A stretch of 64,000 nucleotides of DNA from Ahaetulla prasina (GCF_028640845.1 NC_080539.1:163010236-163074235); one strand, 5' to 3'; shown: positions 34,885-46,617, counted from the first letter of the stretch. The notes: generated from the sequence alone by a model not told the origin. Numbers and translations: made by a program.

Positions 34885-35020
34885 CAGGGGTCCCCAAGCT
34901 TGACAACTTTACGGCTTGTGGACTTCAAGTCCCAGAATTCCTCAGCCAGCATGCTCTGGCTGAGGAACTCAGGGAGTTGAAGTGCACAAGTCATAAAGTT
35001 GCCAAGGTTGGAGATCCCTG
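34885..35020. mobile_element. hAT MITE family C (palindromic), same TSD ctctagaa
   Basis: Ends CAGGGGTCCCCAAGC and GGAGATCCCTG. The two halves are near-perfect inverted repeats around 'gccagcatgctctggc'. It is flanked by ctctagaa at 34877-34884 and 35021-35028, the first shared with the preceding family B element. Confidence 0.9.
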
Positions 35021-35771
35021 CTCTAGAACATGTCACTAGCAGAGATGAGATTGGCCCCAGTCTTTCCAGAAAACCTTTAAAACATGGTGTGAGGATCAGG
35101 AAGTTAGTGAAGCACAGATGGTTTACCACAACTTTAAGGAGAGGGGTGTAATTTTGGCTGCCATTTTATTTTCTTTGGATTACATGCTGTATGTTTGCTA
35201 TAACTATCCATGTTACTGTTTTGACCCCAAACTCTGCTCATCACCCAGAGTCACTTCGGTAAGAATGGTGAGTACCTATATCAAAATAAAAACATTAATT
35301 AAAATGTGAGAGGGAATGGCCAGAAAAGTTTATTTTTACCATTTTACCAGTTAAAGAACAAAAGAAAGAAATTGGCAGCAATGCTGTTACCTAGTTTGGT
35401 AGAGAAACAGCTATAAGGAAACAACCAAGTTCAGAGAGCAATAAGGACTCCAAAGAAAAAAAGGAGGCAGATTTATTTACACACTACATGAGGAATGCCC
35501 TTAGCAAAAACAGAATTCAGTTTTTCCTAATTCATGCTGGGAAGCAGGAACAGGTCCAGAAGTCTACCAAGTGTCTTAAATAAATGGCTTCAGCTTTTTC
35601 CGGAGCACCAGGTCTGGCCACAAAGGATCATGGCTGCACTTTGCACAAGCTGAGATAATATTTATCTATACCACAAGCAAATCTCTTTTATCTTGCATTT
35701 AGGGTTTGTCAAAGTGAGAAAAGCTAGTGATGAGCAGGGTAGTGTTTGGAAGCACCCTAATGCCTCTACAT

Positions 35772-35904
35772 CAGGGCTGTCAAACTCCTGGCCTGCGGGC
35801 CAGATACATCATGCCCTGGCCACACCCACACCCGGTTTAGCAAAGGGGAAGAGTCCAACTATGTCATATGATGCCGCCGTGATGACATGAGTTTGACACC
35901 CCTG
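35772..35904. mobile_element. hAT MITE family B, second insertion in the unit
   Basis: Ends CAGGGCTGTCAAACTCC and GAGTTTGACACCCCTG. Flanks are ctctacat (35764-35771) and ttctacat (35905-35912), one mismatch. Confidence 0.88.
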
Positions 35905-36689
35905 TTCTACATCATCGCATGGTCTCCTTCTGTGTGACAATTGGGATTTAGTTCTAAGGATTAAGAAAGGGATTTAGCCTGAGAATCTGAGACAGGCGGC
36001 AGCATAAGAGGTAGTCTGGGAAGCAGCTGTAAGCATGGAGAAAGAGTGGAATGCAGTACTTACGATTGAATGGGAGATCTTTGGACAGCTGAAGTTGGTG
36101 GTTCTCAATGAGTGAAGTGAAGATCACACATGAGGGTATATCAAGTTATAAGAACCCAGATATAAGCAGGAAAGGCAAAGGCCATGAAATTTTGAAAAGA
36201 AGGAGGAGGAGGAGGAGGAGAAGCAGCAGCTTCTTACCTGAATCTTTGCTAAAAAAAGAGCAGTGGAAGGAATTAAATTGCCATGTGACCAGGACAATTA
36301 AAGAAGAATTTATCTACCTTTGTTTCCATTTGGAAACCACTTCAGGATTTTGTACACAATTTTTTTTAAAAAAAAAAGAACCTGTAACTTTAAGTTTTGA
36401 AGATTTAGAACGCCTTTAACTTTATAGAAATGGTTGAATAGTTAACTGCTTGGAATACTTAGAAATACAAAGAAAAAAAACTGAGGCTATAACTTTTTTT
36501 TTTGTATTCTACTGCATTGAAAAAAGTGGGAAGTCACCCCTGTTTTTCTTTCTTTCCTACTTCTTTCCTTTTTCCTTAGGTTTTGTTTCTTTTTTTATTT
36601 TATCTTATAATAAACTGTAAAACAAAAAGTTGTCATCTTACAGGATCCAGGAAGCGGGCCTTTTTGGTCCAGGCTCCTGCCCTCTAGAA

Positions 36690-36823
36690 CAGGGGTATCA
36701 AACTCACGATGTCACAGCAGTGTCACATGATGTATGTGGACTTTTCCCCCTTCGCTAAACTAGCCATGGGCATGGCCAGCACGTGATGCATCTGGCCCAT
36801 GGGCCATGCGTTTGACAGCCCTG
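36690..36823. mobile_element. hAT MITE family B (duplicate of 34743-34876)
   Basis: Flanked by ctctagaa at 36682-36689 and 36824-36831. Identical in arrangement to copy 1. Confidence 0.9.
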
Positions 36824-36831
36824 CTCTAGAA

Positions 36832-36967
36832 CAGGGGTCTCCAACCTTGACAACTTTACGGCTTGTGGACTTCAAGTCCCAGAATTCCTCAGCCAGCATG
36901 CTCTGGCTGAGGAACTCAGGGAGTTGAAGTGCACAAGTCATAAAGTTGCCAAGGTTGGAGATCCCTG
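36832..36967. mobile_element. hAT MITE family C (duplicate of 34885-35020)
   Basis: Starts CAGGGGTCTCCAACC, the more typical family C end. Flanked by ctctagaa at 36824-36831 and 36968-36975. Confidence 0.9.
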
Positions 36968-37718
36968 CTCTAGAACATGTCACTAGCAGAGATGAGATTG
37001 GCCCCAGTCTTTCCAGAAAACCTTTAAAACATGGTGTGAGGATCAGGAAGTTAGTGAAGCACAGATGGTTTACCACAACTTTAAGGAGAGGGGTGTAATT
37101 TTGGCTGCCATTTTATTTTCTTTGGATTACATGCTGTATGTTTGCTATAGCTATCCATGTTACTGTTTTGACCCCAAACTCTGCTCATCACCCAGAGTCA
37201 CTTCGGTAAGAATGGTGAGTACCTATATCAAAATAAAAACATTAATTAAAATGTGAGAGGGAATGGCCAGAAAAGTTTATTGTTACCATTTTACCAGTTA
37301 AAGAACAAAGGAAAGAAATTGGCAGCAATGCTGTTACCTAGTTTGGTAGAGAAACAGCTATAAGGAAACAACCAAGTTCAGAGATCAATAAGGACTCCAA
37401 AGAAAGAAAGGAGGCAGATTTATTTACACACTACATGAGGAATGCCCTTAGCAAAAACAGAATTCAGTTTTTCCTAATTCATGCTGGGAAGCAGGAACAG
37501 GTCCAGAAGTCTACCAAGTGTCTTAAATAAATGGCTTGAGCTTTTTCCGGAGCACCAGGTCTGGCCACAAAGGATCATGGCTGCACTTTGCACAAGCTGA
37601 GATAATATTTATCTATACCACAAGCAAATCTCTTTTATCTTGCATTTAGGGTTTGTCAAAGTGAGAAAGGCTTGTGATGAGCAGGGTAGTATTTGGAAGC
37701 ACCCTAATGCCTCTACAT

Positions 37719-37851
37719 CAGGGCTGTCAAACTCCTGGCCTGCGGGCCAGATGCATCACGCCCTGGCCACGCCCACACCCGGTTTAGCAAAGGGGGAGAG
37801 TCCAAATATGTCACATGATGCCGCCGTGATGACATGAGTTTGACACCCCTG
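37719..37851. mobile_element. hAT MITE family B (duplicate of 35772-35904)
   Basis: Flanks are ctctacat (37711-37718) and ttctacat (37852-37859), with the same single mismatch as in copy 1. Confidence 0.88.
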
Positions 37852-38242
37852 TTCTACATCATCGCATGGTCTCCTTCTATGTGACAATTGGGATTTAGTT
37901 CTAAGGATTAAGAAAGGGATTTAGCCTGAGAATCTGAGACAGGCGGCAGCATAAGAGGTAGTCTGGGAAGCAGCTGTAAGCATGGAGAAAGAGTGGAATG
38001 CAGTACTTACGAGTGAATGGGAGATCTTTGGACAGCTGAAGTTGGTGGCTCTCAATGAGTGAAGTGAAGATCACACAAGAGGGTATATCAAGTTATAAGA
38101 ACCCAGATATAAGCAGGAAAGGCAAAGGCCATGAAATTTTGAAAAGAAGGAGGAGAAGCAGCAGCTTCTTACCTGAATCTTTGCTAAAAAAAAAAAGAGC
38201 AGTGGAAGGAATTAAATTGCCATGTGACCAGGACAATTAAAG

Positions 38243-39017
38243 AAGTAAATCATTTGGGCAGCAGAGTATGGAATAGACATTAGGGGATCATGAAGAGACA
38301 ATAGACAATTAGTCTAGATGAAGGGCGGCTAGAAATTGTAATGGAACAAAAAAGCACAATTTGGTAATAGACTGGAGACTAACAACAATGAAGAGCAGTT
38401 TCAAATAGAACCAAAGCTACCTTAATCTTAGTGTGTTTAATAGGATGGATGAATAATGACATGTGGCATTTAAATCTGAGACTATGATGAAATATTCAAG
38501 CAGAGTATTCAGAGAAGCGGTTGGAGAAATGGGATTAGAGAGAGAAAAGGAAGGAGGCCTGGGGCTCAAGTCATAATGTTGGCAAGCGTGCCTGGCACTA
38601 AGAGTCTCCAACACTATTTAATGACATCGAAATTGACTGTTAACCAGGCCATGGTCCATTTTTAGTACTTCTGGCCCTCTGCTTTGAACCATAAAGAACT
38701 ATTCGCTCAGATGCACACCGTTGAGCACAGGTCTCCAATGGCTGTTTTGTTCATATGATCTGGGACACCTTCAATGCCACCCTTCAGATTACAGTAAGTT
38801 GTAACAGTTCTTGTTAAAAACCAGCCTGTATACAGTACATATAAACAATTTTAAAGCTAGCAGGTAAACAAGGTCAGACTTTGCTATCATTTGGATAGAA
38901 GCTCACAAGGAAATTCTGAGGCTTCCAGCTAGATCGGGAAGTTGACAACCACAGAAGGGGGAAGCAAATCCCTTCCATAATGTTGTTTTATAAGCTGCAT
39001 GGATATAGTCAACAGGA
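38243..39017. other. No recognised feature
   Basis: Nothing was recognised. Confidence 0.45.
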
Positions 39018-39345
39018 GTCAGACTTTTTTCTTTTTTATAAACCTTTATTAACATTTAAAATCCTAAAATACAAATAAAAACACACCTATAACAAAAATA
39101 CATCTGTAATAATTATACAATTCAACGTCATTCTGACAGTACATAATTCTTAACTTTGTTCATCTATTCCCACATATTCCTACTTAATCGACATATTTAA
39201 ACACATTTTATATCTTATTTTATTCTATACGTTCCTTATTTTTAATTTCTAACCATTGATACCAATTTTCCCAAGTTAAGTAGTATTCCGAGTCTTCCTT
39301 ATTATTTAATTCTAAAGTAAGTTTGTCCATTTCTGCAGACTTTTT
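39018..39345 (-). mobile_element. L1-like LINE 3' fragment
   Basis: On the minus strand a coding end with EDSEYYLTWENWYQWLEI (about 39298-39245) is followed by an AT-rich 3' UTR and an A-rich tail near 39018-39050. The motif 'ccaattttcccaagttaag' resembles 'ccaattttcccaagctgca' at 32181 in the L1 fragment, which supports the L1 call. The frame continues upstream to 39522, but I do not recognise that part. Confidence 0.6.
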
Positions 39346-40271
39346 TTCTTTTTTAAGATACAAGAATATCTTGGGAAAATGTGGGGGCACAAATAAGAGG
39401 ACCGACATTATTTCCTCTTTTTCAGTGGTTACCCATTTTAAACCAATGCACAGAGCCAAAATAAGGACTTCAGGGAAGAAATAAATCAGCCTTACCTCTA
39501 TGCCATAATAAAAATATAGCATCGGTATAGAATACCACTAACGCTATTAGAGATGGATGCTTTGGATGGGGCCAAGAAAAAAAAATCTTCGTAGTAAAAG
39601 TTGCATGAATATCACAAAAGCAAGTTTTTAATTGGTCCCATGAATAACATGGCAACTCAATACAGCTTGGCAAAATGGCCACAGAAAAGAGAAAATGCAG
39701 CACAAGAGAGACCACTTTCTCTCCAAAGATAAACGTACCTAATTATTCTGCATGCTGGTGTGACTTTATGGCCCTGAAAGAGGCCTAAGCGGCTGTGTGC
39801 CATTGATTTCTGGATTTCATACAAGCCGAGGGATAGTACGGTTGCCTTTAATTTGACAGATAATAAATGACGGTGCCTGAAAGGCACCCAAGTGAAAGCT
39901 AGCAAATCCTTTTTCTCTTTCAGATGGGCTGTTTAGCTTCATGTACACCTTTATTTGCTACTCCTGGGGTGAGAGGACTTCAGGCTTGTCAGTTCTCCAT
40001 TACTGTCTTAATATGTACCAACCACAGCCAGGGGCAAAAGAACTGCAAACAGCCTTACCCCCCAAGCAGCTGGGAGCATCAAAAACTTGTCTTTGGAAGT
40101 AGAATTGAGCTGAGGATGCAAACATCCACTCCTGGTGATCTCAAACTCTCTTTCTTCCCATAATATAATGCTGGTAGAGAAATCCTTTGGCTGCTGTTAC
40201 CAAAAAAAATAATTATTGGGAATCAGAAACGTGACCTGATCTTCTGCTAATCTGCCAGAGATTCAACGATT
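39346..40271. other. No recognised feature; possible L1-related sequence at the left
   Basis: Minus-strand frames 39470-39905 follow the L1-like end. They may be host sequence or diverged L1. Nothing was recognised firmly. Confidence 0.35.
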
Positions 40272-40276
40272 AGTTC

Positions 40277-40612
40277 TGTCAGAGTTTGCAATAAAAATCA
40301 AATCCAGAAAGCACACACAAGCAGTCTGATGCAGCAGGATTCATTAACTTCTTTATATACATAATAACAAATGTACAATACCAATATAGATTCTTCTTCA
40401 ACATTACAGCAGTTACAAGGCAGGAGAGAACAGATAGTTTCATTTCAGCAGAGCAGAGTAGCTTTAGTTTCTCTGCACAGACTCAGAAGCTGCAGACTAA
40501 GACGCGCCATGGCTCCAATCTGTCTCAGCTCCCATTGGCTGACTTAGTTGCTATGCCTATTCATTGGCTGACTTTGTTACCTTGTCTCTGCCAGTTCATA
40601 AATAATCTGACA
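40277..40612 (-). mobile_element. Solo LTR with 5-bp TSD
   Basis: Termini are TGTCAGAGTTTGC...AATAATCTGACA, a 6-bp inverted end TGTCAG/CTGACA. Perfect flanking 5-mers agttc are at 40272-40276 and 40613-40617. On the minus strand there are two CCAAT-type boxes (about 40540-40575) and a TATATAAAG near 40353-40361 further on, which supports minus orientation. There is no internal region or second LTR. 336 bp. Confidence 0.85.
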
Positions 40613-40617
40613 AGTTC

Positions 40618-42237
40618 CTTCATACCGTACATTTTTCTGGCCATCTCTATTCTTCCGATCTCTATCAAATTCCAGTACTACTCTGGCCTGGATTGATGAA
40701 CCACATATTCTGATTAGCATTAGCAGACCAAATTCCCTGGCTGCATTTTTGTCATGGTATTTGTGGCCTTTTTATTTGGCCATGGTATTGAAATGGAGAT
40801 TTTTTTCACCTTTTATATACCTATCCATCTTTAGTCTCTCTCTTAATTCCTGTTGGAAAAAGTGGGCAGTTAATCCTCAGAAATGCTCCTTTCAAAAGTG
40901 GAAACAGTACCAAAAATATTGGTCCTACCCATTCTGGGGGTACAACTAGGGCATGCTCGGAGGACTATAAAAAAAAGTACTGGCTGTTGCCCATTCAGGC
41001 ACTTTATTTAAAAATTTGCCCTAATAGTGATGACAATGGCTCCAGTTTTTTAGACATAGGCAAAGTAATATTCTGGTCTCCCCTTTGGTTTGGGTCATTT
41101 TTCAATTTGCATTTCAAAAAGGTGCCCTCATTTAATTTTTTTCTTCCAAGATTTTTAGCTTTCTTTTCAGACCTGGACAATGTTTTTTTTTTCCTGAACA
41201 TTTTTAGCACCCATTGTTGTCACATGTCAATAATTCTGCAAAATTGTATTTAAGCCATGAGCTGGCTCCAAGAGTGTGCCATTATTGCTTTTCCGGGTAT
41301 AACTTGGAAACACTAATAATCACACAGCTCACTCTTTCAGTACCTTCCTGCCAGTTCTTTATCTTCTTTCAGTTATATTATAAGCTTCCTAGCTGTAGTA
41401 ATAACTTCTTTTTTGTGACTTGTAACATATGGTTAGTGTACTGTTCACTACCACGCAAAAGGGACTTTGTAAGTGTTTTCAAAAAGTATGGAAAGAAAAG
41501 AAGTTTGTGTATTTATTAAATTTATATGCTACCTATCTCACTTTGCAAAGCAAATCTGGATGGCTTAGATCTAAAGCAACAAGCAAGGATGATCAGATTT
41601 TATATTGTATATTTCTCATGTGTAGAACTGGCCCTGCCTCTAGGAATCCATTTTTGTAATTCTAGGCATGATTTCTCAGATATTAATTCCTTCCTTCATG
41701 CAAGGAGTTTTCAAGAATCCCTCCAAAAAGCCCTGAAAACATATTTATATTTAAGTAGTCTCAGATGAGAAGAAGCAGGATTTGTTCATCTTACACTTTA
41801 ATATGACTTTACTTAATTTCCCACTTGCAAATTAAGAGGTAATCTGGTATTCAGTTACCCTTTGAATTTTTCACTCCTCTGAATTTTGCAAGATAGTTCT
41901 TTGATTAAAAACGTGTACTATAAACATGAAAATGTGTAAGATTGTGTGAAAATAACACAGAAAAAGTTACATGATATTTAGGGAAATTGTTTTCAATTAG
42001 ATAACTACAAATTAGGAATGTTTCTATGTGTGTATGTTTTTTAATTAAGAAGTGATGCAAAAACGGGACAATCCAAACTGAAAAATGTACCCACATGATG
42101 AGGAAACCTCTAATTATACCAACTAATTTATAGGGTAGGGTGGGAGATAAAATTACTGCTTCAATCTTCAAATAGTTGTCACAAGGCACATCAGATATGA
42201 ACATATCAGTTCCATTACACAACCATCTTCTAATTTA
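40618..42237. other. No recognised feature
   Basis: AT-rich sequence. Frames at 40987-41519 and 41905-42222 lack motifs. Confidence 0.45.
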
Positions 42238-42460
42238 AGAGCCCTGGTGGTGCAGTGGTTAGAATGCAGTAATACAGGCTAACTCTGCCCACAGCCAGGA
42301 GTTTGATTTTCACCGGCTCAAAGTTGACTCAGCCTTCCATTCTTCCAAGGTCAGTAAAATAAGGAGCCAGATTGTTAGGGGCAATATCTTGCTGTTGAAA
42401 ACCACTTAGGGCTGTAAGGCACTATGAAGCGATATAGAAGTCTAAGCGCTATTGCTATTT
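42238..42460 (+). mobile_element. tRNA-derived SINE, complete
   Basis: tRNA-like head 'ggtggtgcagtggttagaat' with an A-box-like start and a B-box-like 'ggagtttgattttcacc'. Central block 'gttgactcagccttccattc...aggagccagattgttagg'. 3' end 'agcgatatagaagtctaagcgctattgctatt'. Pol III promoter boxes lie inside the head. Confidence 0.88.
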
Positions 42461-42784
42461 AGTTATCCAGAAATCCAGCCTCACTTACATTCACCTTGTC
42501 TAACTGTGGTTTATGTGTCCCAAGGCTGTACATGCTTTATAAAGATTCAGAAGGGCTTTGGGCCTTGAAAAAAAAAAACAGAATTTTTTTTTTATAGCTT
42601 TTGTGGGAGCCTGAGAAAGTGATGTTGCTGGTTTATGAGTTGCCTTATCTATAATGTAACTTACAGTTAAGGCAACTCATAAGAGTTACAGATAAGCCAA
42701 ATAGGAGTAGTTTTTTTTTTTCAAAATGACATGACAATGTGTCATGTCCATCCTCAGGTGGAAGCTGAAAAAGAAAATCAGCCT

Positions 42785-42960
42785 GCTGTAAAGAACAGCA
42801 GAAATAGAGTAGAGTAGAACAGAGCAGAACAGAACAGAACAGAACAGAACAGAATTCTTTATTGGCCAAGTGTGGTTGGACATATAAGGAATTTGTCTTT
42901 GGTGCATATGCTCTCAGTGTACATAAAAAGACAAGATACAAGTTGCTTTTCTCATGCAAA
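42785..42960 (-). mobile_element. Snake1-type CR1 3' end
   Basis: The reverse complement carries 'tgtacactgagagcatatgc', 'gacaaattccttatatgtcc' and 'cacacttggccaataaag', followed by an (ATTCTGTTCT)-type array (42803-42855 on the plus strand as agaac/agagt pentamers). Same family as 16441-16839. Confidence 0.85.
42803..42855. repeat. (AGAAC)n pentamer microsatellite
   Basis: About ten pentamers with drift between AGAGT, AGAGC and AGAAC at the end of the CR1 fragment. Confidence 0.9.
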
Positions 42961-43150
42961 CTTGCCAACCATTTACCTTTTCAGGAAAGTTTGAAGTCAT
43001 TGGTTTCATTTCAGGAAACTTCCATGGATTGACTGAAAAGTTAGGAAGAAGTACACTAAAGTTTCAAGAGTAGAAACCAATGTTTTGGCTGGGAATTCAG
43101 GTTGAAGAGGAACAATGTCACCTCCCCCAATACCAATATGTAGGGTGAAT

Positions 43151-43767
43151 AAAGTAAAAGGTAAAAGGTTCCCCTCACACATATGTGCTAGTTGTTCCCG
43201 ACTCTAGGGGATGGTGCTCATCTCCGTTTCAAAGCCGAAGAGCCAGCACCATCCGAAGATATCTCCATGGTCATGTGGCCGGCATTACTAAATGCCAAAG
43301 GCACATGGGACACTGTTACATTCCCACCAAAGGTGGTCCCTATTTTTTCTACTTGTATTTTTTATGTGCTTTCGAACTGCTAGGGATAGCTCAGGCAGTA
43401 GAGAAGCCTGTTATTAGAACACAGAGCCTGCAATTACTGCAGGTTCGAGCCCGGCCCAAGGTTGACTCAGCCTTCCACCCTTTATAAGGTAGGTAAAATG
43501 AGGACCCAGATTGTTGGGGGGGCAATAAGTTGACTTTGTAAAAAAATATACAAATAGAATGAGACTATTGCCTTATACATTGTAAGCCGCCCTGAGTCTT
43601 CGGAGAAGGGCGGGGTATAAATGTGAATAAAAAAAAATAGGTTGGCAGAAGCTGGGACAAATAATGGGAGCTCACCCCGTTACACGGCACTCAGGATTCG
43701 AACCGCTGAACTGCCGACCATTCGATCGACAAGCTCAGCATCTTAGCCACTGAGCCACTGCATCCCT
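43151..43767 (-). mobile_element. Sauria-like SINE, split by a second SINE
   Basis: The minus-strand order is tRNA-like head (43767-43700, with 'ggctcagtggctaagatgc' and a B-box-like 'cggttcgaatcctg'), then 'gagctcccattatttgtccc', 'tttggtgggaatgtaacag', 'atgccggccacatgacc', 'gagatgagcaccatcccc', 'agtcgggaacaac', and an acctttt-type tail at 43151-43168. Interrupted at 43384/43638. This copy shows the normal order that is rearranged at 3057-3382. Confidence 0.85.
43385..43637 (+). mobile_element. Nested SINE with L2-like 3' tail
   Basis: The head 'atagctcaggcagtagagaa' with B-box 'ggttcgagccc' is tRNA-like but differs from the head at 42238. The middle ('aaggttgactcagccttcca...aggacccagattgttgg') is shared with that SINE. 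The tail 'taagccgccctgagtcttcgg...gggtataaat' matches the L2-type LINE end at 45690-45815. It is flanked by tagg at 43381-43384 and 43638-43641, inside the Sauria-like SINE. Confidence 0.85.
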
Positions 43768-43785
43768 CTGTAAGATGAATAGTGT

Positions 43786-45689
43786 CCTTTTTAAAAAAAA
43801 AAGTTTTCGATTAAATAATTCTCCCTTGCAGTATCCTAAGCAATGAGACCTTTTTTGTCTCTATTGTCAGAAACTTCCCACCAGACTTGCATGGATGCCA
43901 TTACATTACAACAAGCAAATGTGTAGAGTAGAGAGTAGGCTCTCTAGCATGATGTTTGGAGGGTGGGGTTGTTTATCAGATCTTTATTTGTGTAAGAGGT
44001 GGCTGAGAAGATAAAAGCAAAATATATAGATAACACATGCTTTGTACAGGCTGCTTTGTGTGGGCATTAATACTTTCGGTGGCGCACAGTAAATTTACAG
44101 TTTACTTTCATCTTCGTAGTCTTTCTACTGCTTTCAAAAATAGTCTCATACCTGCACGTGTGTGTCTGTGTGTTTTGCATGCATCGCAGGAACAAAGGTT
44201 TCTTTTTGTAAAAAAAAAAAAGTGATTATTCACAACTGTATACTTCTATAAGTGAGCATGAGCAACATTTCAACCAAAACCCAAAGGGGAGAAAAATGTT
44301 AATCTCTCACTTCATGCTTGTGATTAAAGGAGACAATTGGAAAAGCTATTGTAAAACACCACACTCCCATTGGGAATTATAATGCCTTTAAATTGAAATA
44401 TACAGAATGGAGTCATGCTAGAAAATCCACATTAACTAAAAAGAAATCCACGATAGAAATAGTGGCAGGAAAAATAACTGGAAAGAGAAAAAGGCTCCCT
44501 CGCTGAAGAGTTTTGGAGGAAGCAACATAAGTGAGCCCAGATGTCACTTTCCTAGAGTGGAATCCAAGTCTGTCTTGTTCCTTTTTGTGCTTCAGTAAAG
44601 ATGGATAGAGCAGAAGCTTCTTAAGTATCTCAGTTAAGAGGTTTTAATAAGCTGTCAATAAACAACAGAGCTGAGGAACAGATGCAGAGATAGGATTTTA
44701 TGCATCAGAATTCTCTTTTTCTAAAAAACAAAAAACAAAAGAAGAACTCTGTTTTGAAAACCATTTTATATTTTTGTATAATAAAGACATAAAGTACTGA
44801 AAGAAACGTAAAGTTAAGATATGTAGGCTTATGAGAATCACTTAAAGTATTTTTTTAAGCCAGTAAACATTCCCTTCTCCTAATAGTTAAGCAATTCAAA
44901 AAGATTCTATTAAGACTGAAGGTATTTGTAAGAGGTGCATTTCATCTCAAGGATGGCGAGAATTGTTATCAACAAAAGCAGTGCCTTTCTGAAGCAGAAA
45001 GCAGACTTTTCTGAAGAACGCTGATCCAAAGGAGTTAATTGGTTTCATGGTAATTCCGCTTATCTTTGCCAACCATTAAAGAAGCCTGGATTGCACACAA
45101 ATTCATTTTGGATTCAGTCTTCCCTCTTCACTTTGGTGAAGCGACCAAGTAGAACAATTTTATAGCGTCCAAAGAGACAAAACTAGTTAACTATCAGAAA
45201 CGATATATCTCATGGCAAAATCTTTGCAAAAGTTCCAGAAAAGAGTATCCAGACAATATATGCTCTATCCATAGAAATGGTTTGGTTATTCGTTAATTTC
45301 CTTGTCATTGGACGATACCAAGTGCAGCCATCTATGTATGGATTTCCTGGGCCATTGGCTTTTTAATTAGATATGACTGTTTTTTATGAAAAATGAAAAC
45401 ATCTGATCAAAATGATGATTAAATTGTGCAGAGATAGAAAAATTATTTGTGGGTACTCTTGCATACTGAGGGATAATTTTAATATAAGACATCAACTGTT
45501 GACTATTTTTTTGGGTCATGAATATCCAGCGGATGGACATTAGTCCTCCTGTAGGGCCATTTTATTGTACACAATGCTTGCCATCAAGCCCAAAAAATAT
45601 ACTGTACATTCCAGAAACAATTACTTCTTGTGACCCCATCATCTTTAAATTTGTATTTAAAAGTTAGAGCATCAATTGAATTTAACTAT
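43786..45689. other. No recognised feature
   Basis: AT-rich single-copy-looking sequence. No exon or repeat could be supported. Confidence 0.45.
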
Positions 45690-45815
45690 CTATTCTTTAG
45701 CTGTTTTTTATCTATTATATGTTTCTGTTGTTTTTTTGTCTGTGAACCGCCCTGAGTCCTTCGGGAGATGGGCGGTATACAAATATAATAAATAATAATA
45801 ATAAAATAATAATCT
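45690..45815 (+). mobile_element. L2-type LINE 3' end
   Basis: 'gtgaaccgccctgagtcctt' followed by 'gggagatgggcggtatacaa' and an (ATAATA)n tail, the stereotyped squamate L2-type end. Only the 3' UTR is present. Confidence 0.75.
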
Positions 45816-46617
45816 ATCTCATACACTATATCTACATGATCTTTTGCAGATCTCTTTTGCATTGGATCGTTTTTTTTATTAAAGTCACACTGAGTTTGTT
45901 GGTTTTTTTAAAAAAAGCAGTTGTGTCCCAGCAATTGTGGAGGAATTTTAAACTTGCAGCTCAGTTGTGCTTTTTGGTTGCTTGGTGGTTTTGCTTGGGA
46001 TTTTACCTGTACCGATTATAACAGTTCCATTTGGAATCTGTCACACTGAAGGGCTGGACCATGGCTATGAGCAATCCAATATGGTCTTTGTAAAAGTTTT
46101 AATATGAAGTTGTTATCAAAGCTGTGGGAGGTTCTGCCCAAAGGGAAAACTCACCCTGATTGCATTTACAATTGCAGCGGAGTATTGCTGAGAATAGATG
46201 TTGGAAAAAATAGTATTGCCAAATATTAGATTGGTCATAACTTCTTAAAGTATACTATATCTGGCCCCCATAGGAAAGTATGTGCACGTATCTTCTTTAA
46301 AAAAATATGCTGTTGCTGTGATATGATAGGTAAGTTTAATGAAATAGTGCTAATAGTTTAACTGGAAGCCTACAGATAAAATCATTGCTGTCTCTTTCTC
46401 TGAATGAATGCTTAAAGCTTTTTCCTGAAACTCTTTTATTGACGTGAGAGCTCCTACAAGAAATCTAAACCAATCTACTAATGAAGCTTCATAACCCAGA
46501 TTGCTTATATCCTGCAGAGAGGCTCCAAACATGGTTTAAGACAATCTTTTCCTTTCTCTTTTTTTTATTTTATTTGCTGACATCAGTGCTGGTTACAATG
46601 TATTCTTCACATAACTA
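45816..46617. other. No recognised feature
   Basis: Nothing was recognised. Confidence 0.45.

Larger units (their letters stand above)
34346..36303. repeat. About 1.95-kb tandem duplication, copy 1
   Basis: It matches 36296-38242 base for base with an offset of 1947 over nearly its whole length. By eye I count about two dozen substitutions, plus length changes in A/T runs and in a (GGA)n tract (longer here, about 36198-36222). The 8-mer aattaaag marks the start (34346), the junction (36296) and the end (38235). It contains three MITEs, a polyadenylation-like 'taataaactg' (about 34661), and no recognisable exon. Reading frames 34776-35129 (-) and 35118-35309 are unsupported. Confidence 0.95.
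36296..38242. repeat. About 1.95-kb tandem duplication, copy 2
   Basis: It abuts copy 1 directly. All three MITEs occur at equivalent places, so they were present before the duplication. The (GGA)n tract is about 12 bp shorter and the following A-run about 4 bp longer than in copy 1, which accounts for the small difference in length. Confidence 0.95.

Noticed and set aside
34776..35129. 117-codon minus-strand frame present twice (also 36723-37076)
   Set aside because: It covers two MITEs and appears twice only because of the tandem duplication. There is no coding signature beyond that.
42238..42320. Possible tRNA gene from A- and B-box-like sequences
   Set aside because: It continues without a break into a SINE body and has sister copies, so it is a SINE head. 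The same applies to 33780-33846, 43385-43460, 43700-43767, 48185-48254 and 56092-56170.
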